A stretch of DNA of 64,000 nt from Manduca sexta (Eukaryota; Arthropoda; Insecta; Lepidoptera; Sphingidae). The notes under the pieces are model-generated. The model made no database searches. It was not told the DNA's origin and worked only from the letters and a program-made list of their open reading frames with translations. The stretch covers positions 10,788,001-10,852,000 of the forward strand of contig NC_051120.1 of the NCBI RefSeq assembly GCF_014839805.1, written 5' to 3'. Shown piece after piece: positions 10,336 through 21,553 of this stretch; within the stretch, counting starts at the first letter, position 1, and every line of letters starts with the position of its first letter. The translations under genes were made by a program, and so were the position numbers.

Positions 10336-12990
10336 TACTGGTGATTTTACGTGTTTTAAATCAATTGTACCTTTTGTATTCATAATTATATTAGAGTTAT
10401 AAAATTAACAAAGTTGCAAACACTATTCATAACAATCAAACATCAAACAATTTCGTATCGCTTAATGCTAATCAAAACGTAGAATTTAACCTTTTTGAAA
10501 TGCAACACATTTTTAATATTAGAGTCATGTTTTGCGTCGAACAAAGCTCAGTCGAATAGTGGCTTATATAATTTATTTTCAACATCAAAGACCTAAATCC
10601 GATCCACAAATACATGCAGGGTTTAATTTTTAATTTCAGAGAGATTATTAAAAATATAAACGAGCAACTCGACCGCCGGTATTAAATATTTTATGTTTAC
10701 TCTCATTCGAGATTCTAGGTGGGGATCTAAATAAAAATTTTAAATACAGCAATATATTTGGCGAAAACAAGTGAAATAAAGATGGCAGGTCGGTGGACTT
10801 AATCGCCTTCTAGTGAATTAAAATAATAAATGACTGACAATTTCGTGGTTCGTGGTCTTTTCAAGAAAGATGGCCGACTATATTAAATATGGCGGATGGT
10901 TCATTTTCATTCTTTTCGGAAGTAGCAGAGTATTTCGGGGTAACTGTTAATTTATTTTCTACCTTATTTTATGTCCCATTGTAGGACAAGGGACTACCTT
11001 TTATTAAGTGAAAGTCACAAAGATTTTTTTATCATTAGTAACCAGTATCTTTTCATCAGGTAAATATACTCAGTATAATTAAAGAGAACTATTATAAAAA
11101 AAAACGATTTTAGCTCCATAAAATAGCTATAACAATATTTTTTTTTCTTGGATTTGTTAACCTTTTATTTTCACACATTACTTGCTATGTTCCCTTTTTT
11201 ATATTACTGGTACTCTTGAATTTTCAATTAACGATCCCAATCTCAATCTTCCATTCGATCTTGAGATTAAACCAATCCAATAAAGTCATTTATTTGTTTA
11301 TTTAGTAATTTTGTGACAAACATAGTTTTAAGTGTTTTTGTCCGTTTCGTTTGTTTTTTATATGCATTTATCTTGTGTTTTTGCAAAATAATTTTTTTTG
11401 TTTCTTTCTTTTATAAATATGTCAAAAAGACTTTACTCTGGTTGGTCAATTTTCGCGATTAAAATCGGTTAATTGAATATTTCTATTTATTTTACCATTG
11501 CCTACCTTCTTATCCATTGACCTTTAAATTTCTAACTAATCTTCTATTCCTTTGACAAAACTAAACCCCTAATTGCCTGAACCTGGCCTAATTCCACACA
11601 AAAACAAATGTAAATTTCTAAAAGAAAAATATGAAGCATACAATTGTTCCGTGAAATCCTCTAAATGATAATTTATTTTGCTCCAAAAGGCGTACGGACG
11701 TCTCAAAGTCCACGACGGGGCCGTTAAGTAAACTTGATTTTCATAATTTACGAAAGAGAATGATTTAATTTACGAAACTCTATTTCAATAAAAATATGCT
11801 TGTTTGTGATATTTGGATGAAATGATTGTGAATTTTGATAAAATGTTTGCAAGCCAACGTAACGTAGAGCATTTTTTATACTTATTTAGTTTGTTATAAA
11901 TACAACTACACTTTACAGGTTGTATGTATGATATAAGTTGTGAACCTATAGGCTTTAGGTTCGAATTCCAAGTAGAGCAACTCCTTATAGAAGTTTTTAA
12001 ATATCGCAAGTGTTGGCGACGCAAATACTTTTTAGTAAAATTTAGTTTTGTTTTATAAATAACTATTCCGATCCTTTGATAAAATGTTGTTTTACGTACT
12101 TACTTAACTGTCACTTGAGAGATTTTCGTCGTGTGTGAATAAATATTTTTCTTATAACGCCTTTTTAATTGTAACTCGTTGAGTACTGGCTCATCTTCAA
12201 CAGCAAGATTAGATCTACCATAGAGGATTAACATCGTCGTAAAAAAGTATTACGACATACTTAGAAAAATAAATTGTTCCAACCTTACGTATGTGTTAGG
12301 TCTCTGAAAAAACAACAAAACCGACCATCGACTGAAGTCTAAATAACATAAAACACTAACAATTAGAACGTCTTAATCGTTAATCGATGTTTTCAGAACA
12401 ATCTGTTACTGAGGAATTTAAAGTAAGATATCGCGGCTAATGTACCGATCCTCCACAAAGAAACTGGGAAACTCTTTTTAGAAACCTTTTTGCGACGGAA
12501 TATTTTAACTAATTTAAACGGCCATTTTCGAATCGTGATAAATAGGTTTACTAAAATTACATAGTAACCAATTTATTTTCTATCTTTGCCTTCAAATTTC
12601 AAATTCAAAACAAAATAAGTTGACTAGGATTATAGATTACCAATTTATATCTTTTTTATTCTTCTAAATTCAAAACACGTAAACGAGAATTAATTTCTAT
12701 TCTCAACTTCTTGGTAAAGCGTTTATTACACCTTAAATTCGAGTAACATTAAATATGCTTATTTATAATATCTTTAAAAATTAATCTTTATTGTAACAAT
12801 TCAATTTAATTATTTTTAATCTTCACATTATATTAATATTAGTAATTTCAAATACATTATTATTTATTATATACAATTTCCATGCAGACTTCGCAATTAC
12901 AATGGCACTCAGCTAGGCTGATCTATAATATTAGGATTTAATTGTTATTTATCGATGTACACGGGTAGGCGATCAATAAAAAAATATGAG
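10336..12990. other. AT-rich intergenic DNA, no gene recognised
   Basis: Long AT-rich sequence with poly-T runs (e.g. 11140-11150). The frame at 11785-12024 (-) is unsupported. Nothing functional was recognised. Confidence 0.45.
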
Positions 12991-13303
12991 CATAAAATCA
13001 TTTTAAAATTAACATTGGACAACTGTACTGATAAGTAAAATGTCTTGCAAACCTACACAATATGCTACTTGCACGCTGCTTGGTAACAAAAATTTACAAT
13101 TCAGTAGCTACCCGTACGGATTTCGTTTCTCCTAGTTAAGTATTGCAGTGATCATAAAATCATGTTGAAATTAACATTGGTCAACTGTACTAATAAGTAA
13201 AAAATCTTGCAAACCTGAACACGTTCGTTGCACACTGCTTAATAACAGAAATTTACAATTCAGTACCTACTCGTACGAACTCCTTTTCTCCTAGTATTGC
13301 AGC
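12991..13303. repeat. Tandem duplication, unit about 162 bp, two copies
   Basis: The unit starting at 12991 ('cataaaatcat') recurs from 13153. Shared ordered blocks are 'attaacattgg', 'caactgtact', 'ataagtaaaa', 'cttgcaaacct', 'aatttacaattcagta', 'cgtacg', 'ttctcctag' and 'tattgcag'. The copies are clearly diverged. Confidence 0.85.
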
Positions 13304-13721
13304 CTAATTACATTTATTTTAAAACCACAAGTGCTCTCCGCACTATTACCTTAAAAGCAGTCCCACTTTCGTTTTCATGCCGGGTCGTAAAAAAATTCAC
13401 AACTTTCCCTATAAGGTGTGCCATAATTTTTTCTTCAGAGGAACCCCCTCTCCCCCTCCGGGGTGAGTTTAAACAACTCTCCGCCAGATGGTGGGCGGCC
13501 ATTCAAATTTCCTACGTTTTATTAAAAAAAAGTTCTCAAGTTGCGCGACAAACTGACTCCAATTTCTGTTATAGGCTTATGTAATGGCGATTAATCATAG
13601 GTTTTTGACAAATTTAAGGATTTATTTATAAAATTTACTGGTTTTTAAATGGATTTATAATGTCTGTATATTTTAAATTATTCCATTGAATATACATTAT
13701 TATTATCATCCTACTAATCCT

Positions 13722-13965
13722 ATTCTACTAATATTATAAATGCGAAAGTTTGTGAGCATGGATGTATGTTTGTTCCTCTTCCACGAAAAAACTACTGAAC
13801 CGATTTGGGTGAAACTTTACAGTAATATTGGTTATACATCATAATAACACATACCCTACAATTTATACCGATTTTGTGTATTTTGGTTATAATATAATAC
13901 ATATCAAGTAATGCGGAAAAAAAAATATCCCGAAAAACTTTACGCGGACGAAGCAAAAGCTTTTT
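13722..13965 (+). repeat. Repeat H copy
   Basis: The copy starts 'actaatattataaatgcgaa', continues with 'gttcctcttccacg', 'gaaactttacagtaatattg' and ends in 'tttacgcggacgaagc'. A close second copy is at 60057-60312. This is a well-known style of lepidopteran interspersed repeat, possibly Helitron-like, but the diagnostic ends were not verified. Confidence 0.7.
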
Positions 13966-15320
13966 ATACATATGAAAATTTAATAAAATTTATTTCACCA
14001 CGTCCAGATGCACGTTTGTTTATCCCTGCACCACCCTAAGGTCGACTGGTAGAAAATTCCGCTGGCGTTAAATCAGCTTATAAACTTATTAGTATATAAA
14101 GTGTATAAATAAATAATAAGGGATTGTTATTTTAACGTTTGTGTGTGGAGGTAGTTACTCCGCCTTTCTGAATAAATCCTTACTAATAGGAATTAGGAAG
14201 ATATTATACCAAGTGAAAGAACACAATTTGTCTGTAACATGAATCGGTGGACTCGGCCAAAATACCCACATCACGCCTTTATCTCCAAAGGAATAGACAG
14301 AGATGTAACCAGTTTGTTGCGCCCCATGATGTGATTAAGGGCGAGCCTCGGTCAGAATCCTATTCCAATTTGTTATGGCTGTATCATTTTTACTATAATT
14401 CTGCCATGTTATTTGAAAAGCAGAAGGCCCGCGTGCTATATGTATATAAAAACTATTCCAGAATAATACGCATAACAGAAAATTGGCGAAAAATTACACT
14501 ATAATATGTACTCTTTTATTCTATAAATACCCAAGTTTATTTTGAACTAGCTTATGCTTGCGGCTACACCTGCGTAATAAACCTTATCCGGAATAAAAAT
14601 ACGGCTTTTAATTTTCCCAAAATAAAATGCAGTCTTTATTTTAAGTTATACCTATCACTAGAAATACATGAGTGGAAACTGCATTAAATTCCATGCCATA
14701 GTAATGGCGTGATGCGTGTACAAACATAAAGACAGATGGATAAAAAATTTAAGAACTGTTGATTTGAGTTCTGTTGCTCTAATTATGAATCTCATATTAG
14801 ATTTTTTTAAAATATTCATAACGTACAAACATTGGCCTGTAACAACATTATGATAATATATATATTACTACCATATGTTTATATTTTTTTTTTCTTTAAT
14901 TTTTATGCTGTACAATAAAGATTTTAAATAAAATAAAAATGTAAAAAAGACAATAGTTACCCTTAAACAATAAAGATCATACATAATGGTCAAAATTTCG
15001 GTCATTCAACTCATACAACAGGTGAGCTTAGTTTTTTATCAATGATCAGTCCACCCTTAGTTCTGTTATCCAAGAATTACCTGTGGAATTCCTGAAACCC
15101 TCTTTCAGACATGACAGCTTCATTATTTATTCAAAACCGAGTCTTCTTAGTCTTCCGTGAAAAGTTCGACGCGTAAACGACAGACGGTGTTTAAATAAAT
15201 AAATAGCTGCCAAAAATATGGAGACTAAGTGGTTTGGTCATCTTTATAATATTGATCAGGGGAAGGAAAATGGTGCTTTGTATTAACTGTAGTAGATTGT
15301 TATGAGGTTATCATCTATTG
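13966..15320. other. Intergenic DNA, no gene recognised
   Basis: AT-rich. A decayed fragment near 14545-14640 ('cttgcggctacacctgcg') looks like the end of repeat H. The frame at 14247-14504 is unsupported. Confidence 0.4.
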
Positions 15321-15329
15321 TATAAAGCT

Positions 15330-15870
15330 GAAGTGTTTGTTTGTTGAACGTGCTAATCTCAGGAGCTTCTGGTTAAAATTGAATTTTTTTTTAGTGTTAG
15401 ATAGCCCATTTATCGAGGAAGGCTATAAAACATCACGCTATGTGTATAAAAAAGTGCATACTTCGCGTCCATATAAAATTTTACAACTAATTAATCGTTT
15501 TTAATTCCCTTCCAGTTGCCTTAAATGCTTTTATATTCATTACAATAAAAAAATATCAAACTTACTAATATTATAGATATTATATTATCTTACTAACATT
15601 ATAAATTAACACAGTTTGTTTGTTTGTTAGTAGTAAACATAAAAACAACTAAACGATTTTTATGAAATTTCGAAAATACGGTTACACCATGTTTTCGATT
15701 AACACATAAGCTATTTTTATCCCTGTAATTCGCACCTATGAGAAATTATAGTATTTTTAATCTGGTTATTTGAATTGGTAGATGGCGTTGGCGTCTCCCG
15801 GTGTTAGACAGTCAGACTTTTATGGCGGCAAAGGTATTTCCCGAGGACGAAGCCGCAAGCAACACCTAGC
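15330..15870 (+). repeat. Two repeat-H-related copies
   Basis: 15330-15460 carries 'aacgtgctaatctcaggagc' and 'atcgaggaaggctataaaac'. 15590-15870 carries 'ttactaacattataaat', 'aactaaacgatttttatgaa' and ends 'cccgaggacgaagccgcaag'. Both are non-coding interspersed repeats. Confidence 0.6.
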
Positions 15871-17185
15871 AGCACAATAGGTAAATAAAACACAATACTC
15901 TGTTTTTCCTTTTGTTTTTTGCTTGCTCCTAAGCTTCTGGCGTTGTTATCTAACATGAATTGATCATATTATCCTATTCCGTCATATAAGTATAAAAATT
16001 GAAACATCTCTCAATCTTCATAAGTTTTTTTATCTCGTATCCCCTTTTCTTTTACAACATTTGTGGCGAAGGAAAATTAAAAATTCAGCCTCGCATGCGC
16101 GTCTGAGTATTTTTTTATACGCTTCATAAACCTAATGTTATTTATTGTGGCAATAAACGGTGGTAAAGTGAAAATAACGCCTCCCCTCCCACTTTTACCG
16201 TCCACTACCCACGCCTTGACTTCGCAGTACACACCGGTGAAAATTGAAAGAAATATTGATAGGTAATAGTTATATTCTTTGCTGACAAAAAAATGGACAA
16301 AGGAATCAAAACCGTACAGCCGCTGTGTTTGATTTATTTTATACTTAGTTTACTTCTTCTTAATATTTTTTTCTGGTAAGTAATACTTAGGTGGTATTTT
16401 TGATAGCATTTGTTCATTCTCAATATTCTCTATCACTTAGTTGAAATAAATAAAGTCCATATTTTAATTGCTTTTTACCAATATGCTAGGTCTATCAAAT
16501 TATATTTATAATAAAGTACCTATCTTAACGACTTGAGTCAAAATGATGGTACTTTTTTAATTCTATCTATTGCAGACACATACAAAGTAACTGCAAAATA
16601 AACATAGATGAAATCAATTCATCCGTAAAATACTTTCCCTAACAATCTTACGCATCTGGACATTTTCTTAAAGTCATCAACCTTCAAACTCGTTTCACTT
16701 AATTACAAAAGACCTAATTAGGAGACATTTACAAAGTTAATTTCGACCTGAATAAACGAATATGACCTCTAATATTAAAAAAATAAGGTTGGACTTTATC
16801 GCAAAACATTTGCGAGAGGCCATACCCCCGTATTAAGCAATCCGAAGTGTAATGGGTTTGGCATTAACGGAATGATTTCTGAGGAGTTCGGAGATAATTA
16901 GCCACGCGGTATTTAACAAGGAAATTTTTAATAAACTTTGGTAAGTAATTCAATTTTGAGGTTATTTTTATTGGTCTAGTCGCCGTTTGGAAAGGAACAA
17001 ATCAGTTTGATTGTTCAAGTCGTCCACACTTTATATTATTTTTTCTGTCTCAAGTAGGTACTACGTCTAGTGGCTTAATATATATATAGTTATAAATAAA
17101 ATCAATAATTCTATGAGTGCACCTTTGTATAATGTCTTAAGACCAGACATAAGGAAAATTTAAGAGGGATTTACTATTTTGTAAT
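15871..17185. other. Intergenic AT-rich DNA
   Basis: No gene or well-defined repeat was recognised in this interval. Confidence 0.45.
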
Positions 17186-17460
17186 AAATGCAATAACGGC
17201 ACACACCTCTGACTTTTCTAAAATTATTCGTGTATACTTTTTGAATTATCGCTTGCTTGAACGATGAAGGAAAACACTGTGAGAAAACCTGTATAACTGA
17301 GAAGTTTCTATAGGAATTTTGAGGGTGTGTGAAGTCTAGCAATCCGCACTAGGCCACGTGGTAGAGTAAGGCCTAATTCTTCTCCGTAGTAGATAAGGCC
17401 CGTGCCCAGCAGTAGGACAGTATATACAGAATACATAGCTGATATTATACATATATGTAA
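17186..17460 (+). repeat. SINE-B copy, 5'-truncated
   Basis: The copy contains 'gcacacacctctgacttttc', 'gaaggaaaacactgtgag', 'gtgtgaagtct', 'ccgcactaggcc' and 'cccgtgcccagcagt' in the same order as the copy at 25848-26176. The tRNA-like head is missing. A second smaller relic is at about 17535-17640. Confidence 0.75.
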
Positions 17461-18164
17461 GTAATAAATTCAAATCATTTTATAAGACCAAGACTGCTAC
17501 ACAGGGGCTATAGCAGGCATACTATCTGCTATAATGGTGAAAGAAAGCGTCACGAGGCAACCTAAAAGTATACCTATGAATTTTTCCATGAGAATTTTGA
17601 AGGTATAAAAAGTCTGCCAACCCGCTCAAGCCCAGCGCAGTATATTAACTATATTTTATTTCACTGGATACATAATATTATATTTAAAAGCTAACGTGAG
17701 TAGACTAGTGTACTGTTATTGTGTTAAGTTTTTTAAGCTTCCCAATAAAGCCTATGCTTGCGTAATGGCCAAAACCATCTTTCTCTACTCTCCTTTTCAT
17801 CCCTAGCCTTGAACTTAAAAAAAAGAGTAAAGATGTAACTTTACGCCAACGAGACGATCAGATAAATGAAATTTGTACCGGCTTTACGCCTAAACGGCTA
17901 ATGCGGAACTGTGCTCAGAGATTTATAAGGGCGGCACGTAGCCATCTGTTTGCGGATATTTGGTATCCGACTTTTTCGGATTCTTCGGTCCAACTTTATT
18001 TTGTTGATAGCTCGGATTTTTATTCGAACTTCGAAGCCTATTGTGGGAAGATTCTCGAGTTTGACTTTTCAGAGTTACTAAAGATTTTTAAGGACAAAGA
18101 AAAGTGATGTACGCTTTTTGTAGAATACCGTGATTCAATCGATTTCGACGATCTTCGATTCTCA
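17461..18164. other. Intergenic DNA with SINE-B relic
   Basis: Apart from the SINE-B relic near 17535-17640 nothing was recognised. The frame 17901-18107 has no known similarity. Confidence 0.4.
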
Positions 18165-18335
18165 ATCGACCAAGAGGTCTTATGTGGAGATGAACTGGGC
18201 AACCAACTGGGTCCTTGCACTTACAGAGGCCTCGCATGGAGCCTTGTAGAACCTTTTTACGATCTTACCGATGAAACTATTGAAACCGGAGAACATTTTA
18301 GGCGCCGCCCCACGCTGGTCCATTTGAAATCGAAA
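18165..18335 (+). repeat. Repeat G, copy 1
   Basis: The block contains 'gatcttaccgatgaaact' followed by 'accggagaac' and 'ggcgccgccccacgctgg'. Related copies are at 31545-31760 (MCPH1 intron 5) and 63245-63435. Non-coding interspersed repeat. Confidence 0.6.
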
Positions 18336-18459
18336 TCGGATATAGGGAATTTAAAAAATCAAAGTAGTAATTTCACAAAACTGAATACGCCATTCGATTC
18401 GTATATTAAATAGAAACTATAACTATCTTTAGATATTTTAAGATTGGACTTATACTTTA

Positions 18460-19080
18460 GGAGTAAATCGAATAAGTTTGTTTTTCTTGTATGGAAAGCT
18501 ACATATAAATATGAATATCTCGTCATTTTCGTCCATTTTCGTTCTGGAATTTTTATGGCATAGTCTTTCTACTATTTGACACATTTTCTCCAAAGACACA
18601 TAGTGCTACTTTTTTGCACTTTTTGAGATATGATGAAAAATAGGTTAAACTTAAAAAAATGGATTTAAATCAATATTATGTGGAATTCATCTGCCTTTTA
18701 TGCGCTTTAGGTTTACAAAAAAGAACACAATGTAAAAATATGTTTTTTTTATGTAAAATTATTGATTTTACAAAGACAAAAATTCCGAACACCTCGCAAA
18801 TCGGCAAAAAAATAATAATTTAAATAATTTATGACCATTGTAGTCGCAGTCATAAAACATATGCACTCGTTTACCCACTTAGTGATTATAATTTACCACC
18901 TGGCAAGCATTATTCGCCCAGTTTAGGAATAAATAGAATAAAGATGTTTTTAATGTATGGAAAGTTACCTATAATTTTGAGTATCTCATAACTTTCGGGC
19001 ATTTGAATTCTGAAAATTGTATAACACTATCTTTACAATGTTTGCCACATTTATTTCAAAGATACAGCCTGCTCCGCGTC
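18460..19080. repeat. Diverged direct repeat pair about 470 bp apart
   Basis: 18465-18610 and 18928-19075 share 'tgtatggaaag', 'atatgaatatctc'/'tttgagtatctc', 'cacatttt'/'cacattta' and 'aaagaca'/'aaagata' in the same order. They look like an old duplication or two copies of one repeat. Confidence 0.5.
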
Positions 19081-19639
19081 GTTTATGGCCGCCACTTCAA
19101 ACGACACATACATGTACTTAGAGCAATTTTCTATAAATATACCTATTAAGAGACAGCCCCCAATACGAAAATATATTTGCATATATTATAATTTACTTTC
19201 CCTATAAACAATTTAATAGCGTATTTTTTACCCATTTTCAAAATTTATTTTCATTTATATTTACTTTCTACTAGGGGATATCCGACTACGAGAAACATCA
19301 CTAATACCAGGCCTTATTCGAAAGAATTATTTCTGCAAGCGACCCTACACGACCCATCACGACGCACATTTATCTTCATATCTAAAGCTAAAAGCACCGC
19401 TGGGGATCTAAATATTATCGAATAATCAAGTCTTACGGCATTTTTTTTTATTTATTTTTTTTATTTCTTTATTTGGACAAACAGTAGTTATTACATTGTA
19501 GCATGGATACAAAAATCGTTACAAAAAATATAATTCAATGTACAACACTTTAAGTTGTCACAGCATGCACACATAATAACGTGTATTTTTCTCGGTAAAT
19601 AAACATATTGAGAATGATATAACATAAGTTATACAACAA

Positions 19640-19748
19640 ACTTAAGACAAAGCAAACGAAATGATATTTAAATTTAAAGAAAATATTACATAAATGAAAC
19701 AGCAAACTTAAAACAAAAACAAACGAAATGATATTTAAAATTTAAAGG
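19640..19748. repeat. Short tandem duplication, unit about 65 bp
   Basis: 'acaaacttaagacaaag' then 'caaacgaaatgatatttaaa' recurs immediately as 'gcaaacttaaaacaaaaa' then 'caaacgaaatgatatttaaa'. Confidence 0.7.
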
Positions 19749-20194
19749 AATAACAAAATTGGTAATAAGTAAAGCAATTAAATTTATAAAAACTAATACA
19801 GCATATTCATCCCTTCAGCAATTATGCTTTATTAATAGCAGTTTATTTCGTTTTATGCAGGGCTAAATTTTATGACTACATCGATGGCGTATTTGTAATT
19901 GCAGTACACTATGTAGTAGGGTCAAATACAGATATTGGGTTGTCAGGACAATATCAAATATTGGACAGAAATTTCAGGCTCCGGGGAGGCTTGAAGTGTG
20001 TTTGTTTGTTCTAAACATTATGGATATTGTAATTTTTACTTATTTACTAAAAAAAACCTGCTTTTTCAAATTTTATAATTAAGAACGCTAAAAGATTTTT
20101 TTTAAATAAAATATAATAGAAACAAATTAAAAAAGTTTTTCTTTGATAAAGAATTTTCTATTTACATTTACCCGAAACTTGCGATAAAAATGGT

Positions 20195-20360
20195 TTACAA
20201 TAAACCGATATATCGCAGTGGTCCAGCGAAGTAGGACGCGGACGAAGCAAACTGTATCGGAAATTGATGTGTACGTCCGGAGGCGCCGGAACTGGCTGTA
20301 TGGCCGGATGTGACCGCCGGCGACCGTCCGGCCGGCCCGGTGTCCGCTGATTAACGTCAC
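20195..20360. other. GC-rich, CpG-rich patch in AT-rich DNA
   Basis: The segment contains dense CpG ('gaggcgccgga', 'ccgccggcgaccgtccgg') and ends near 'ttaacgtcac'. The minus-strand frame 20127-20360 is not recognised. It could be a cis-regulatory element or a repeat remnant. Confidence 0.35.
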
Positions 20361-20394
20361 TACGAGGTTTAATTGTTAGAATTTTTAATTTACT

Positions 20395-20527
20395 TTTAAA
20401 TTTGGAATTTTGTATTCTGTTATATTTGCTTTTTTACGTTTGAATTTGGAATTTTTTATTTCGTTAAATTTGCTTTTTTACGTTTAAATTTGGAATTTTG
20501 TTTTTTTTATTTGTTTTTGCTTTTTCG
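20395..20527. repeat. 44-bp tandem repeat, three units
   Basis: Units start at about 20395, 20439 and 20483. Each begins 'ttt(a/g)aatttggaatttt' and ends in 'gctttttt(a)cg'. T-rich, non-coding. Confidence 0.85.
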
Positions 20528-21427
20528 TGACATCACACTTATTGATTTTTGTTGTTATAAAAAATCCAGGTGTTAAATCAGATGATTGCTCATTATTTTC
20601 ATTTTATGGTACTTAGAGGATACGGACCCTACATTTTAATCTCAGAAAAACACGCAGACAATGATTGATAATATAAGAAAGCTTTTAGTAAATTATTAAG
20701 AGATGCTGGTTATTAAATTAACGAAAAACGTTGTTTCGACAGTGTCTTTAAGACTTGGTCAAACTGACAACGTTTTTCGCACGCGTCAAAATACTACAAC
20801 GCAATTATTTAAATTAAACATACTTAATTGTTTTCTACTCACAGATTTTAAAGCTATGTTAGAGATATATATAACTCAACACACACTTGTCGCAGGACAA
20901 TACAATTTACTATGCGATTACGCCATAACTTTGAGAGCGAATCGGACTGACGATTTTCAATGAGGCTTATTACCTTCATAAAACTCACGCTCTATTAACA
21001 ATACTCATTTAAACACAAATAGAAATGTGCGCATAAGTTCCTTTCCACGCATTACAACTCGCTCCTTTTGACAAAACCTTTAAGAAAATGGCGCGTAACT
21101 TAATTAGTATCTAAACGTCATCCAGTTTAAAAGCTGTTAAGTGCTTATGGCATGATTTAAATTGATGGAAACGTCTTAAAATGTCTTTAAATATTATAGG
21201 ATTTGTCTGTTCTTGTCGTATTAGCTGTTTAATTTAATCAGATTTGACGGCTTCGAGGCTGCTACGTTTTGTAAACGCGGCGTGTTTTTAGTCAAGTGTG
21301 GACAAAGCCTTAGAAATAAAGTTTAGAATATATTTTTTTAATATTATAAATACGATGTTTCCAGTTATTTATCAAGACATTCTACCATGCAGAAGTAATT
21401 AGACTTCGTCTGGCAATATTAAGAAGT
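20528..21427. other. Intergenic DNA upstream of BBS5
   Basis: The frame 20703-20963 (+, 86 codons) is the longest here but has no recognised motif. No host gene is supported before the BBS5 promoter. Confidence 0.4.
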
Positions 21428-21441
21428 GTTGCCATGGCAAT
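21428..21441 (+). promoter_or_regulatory. RFX X-box in the BBS5 promoter
   Basis: GTTGCCATGGCAAT is a 14-bp imperfect palindrome with the half-sites GTTGCC and GGCAAT around AT. It differs from the textbook X-box only at the last base (T rather than C). It ends 47 bp before the BBS5 ATG at 21489. X-boxes bound by RFX factors (DAF-19 in worms, Rfx in flies) control ciliary genes including BBS genes, so it predicts expression in ciliated sensory neurons. Confidence 0.85.
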
Positions 21442-21488
21442 TATAACAATAACAAAAGAACCTCGTCTAAATTGGAATTCTGGAAACA

Positions 21489-21553
21489 ATGTCCAAAGCA
21501 AAATCAGGTGTTGTTTGGGAGGATCGCGAAGTACTTTTCGATCTGCCGTTCGC
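21489..21553 (+). CDS. BBS5: BBS5 exon 1
   Basis: Encodes residues 1-21 plus two bases of codon 22, including '[12 protein letters not shown]'. The donor is gtgaga at 21554. The frame was too short for a naive ORF scan and was found by the conserved N-terminus. Confidence 0.9.
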
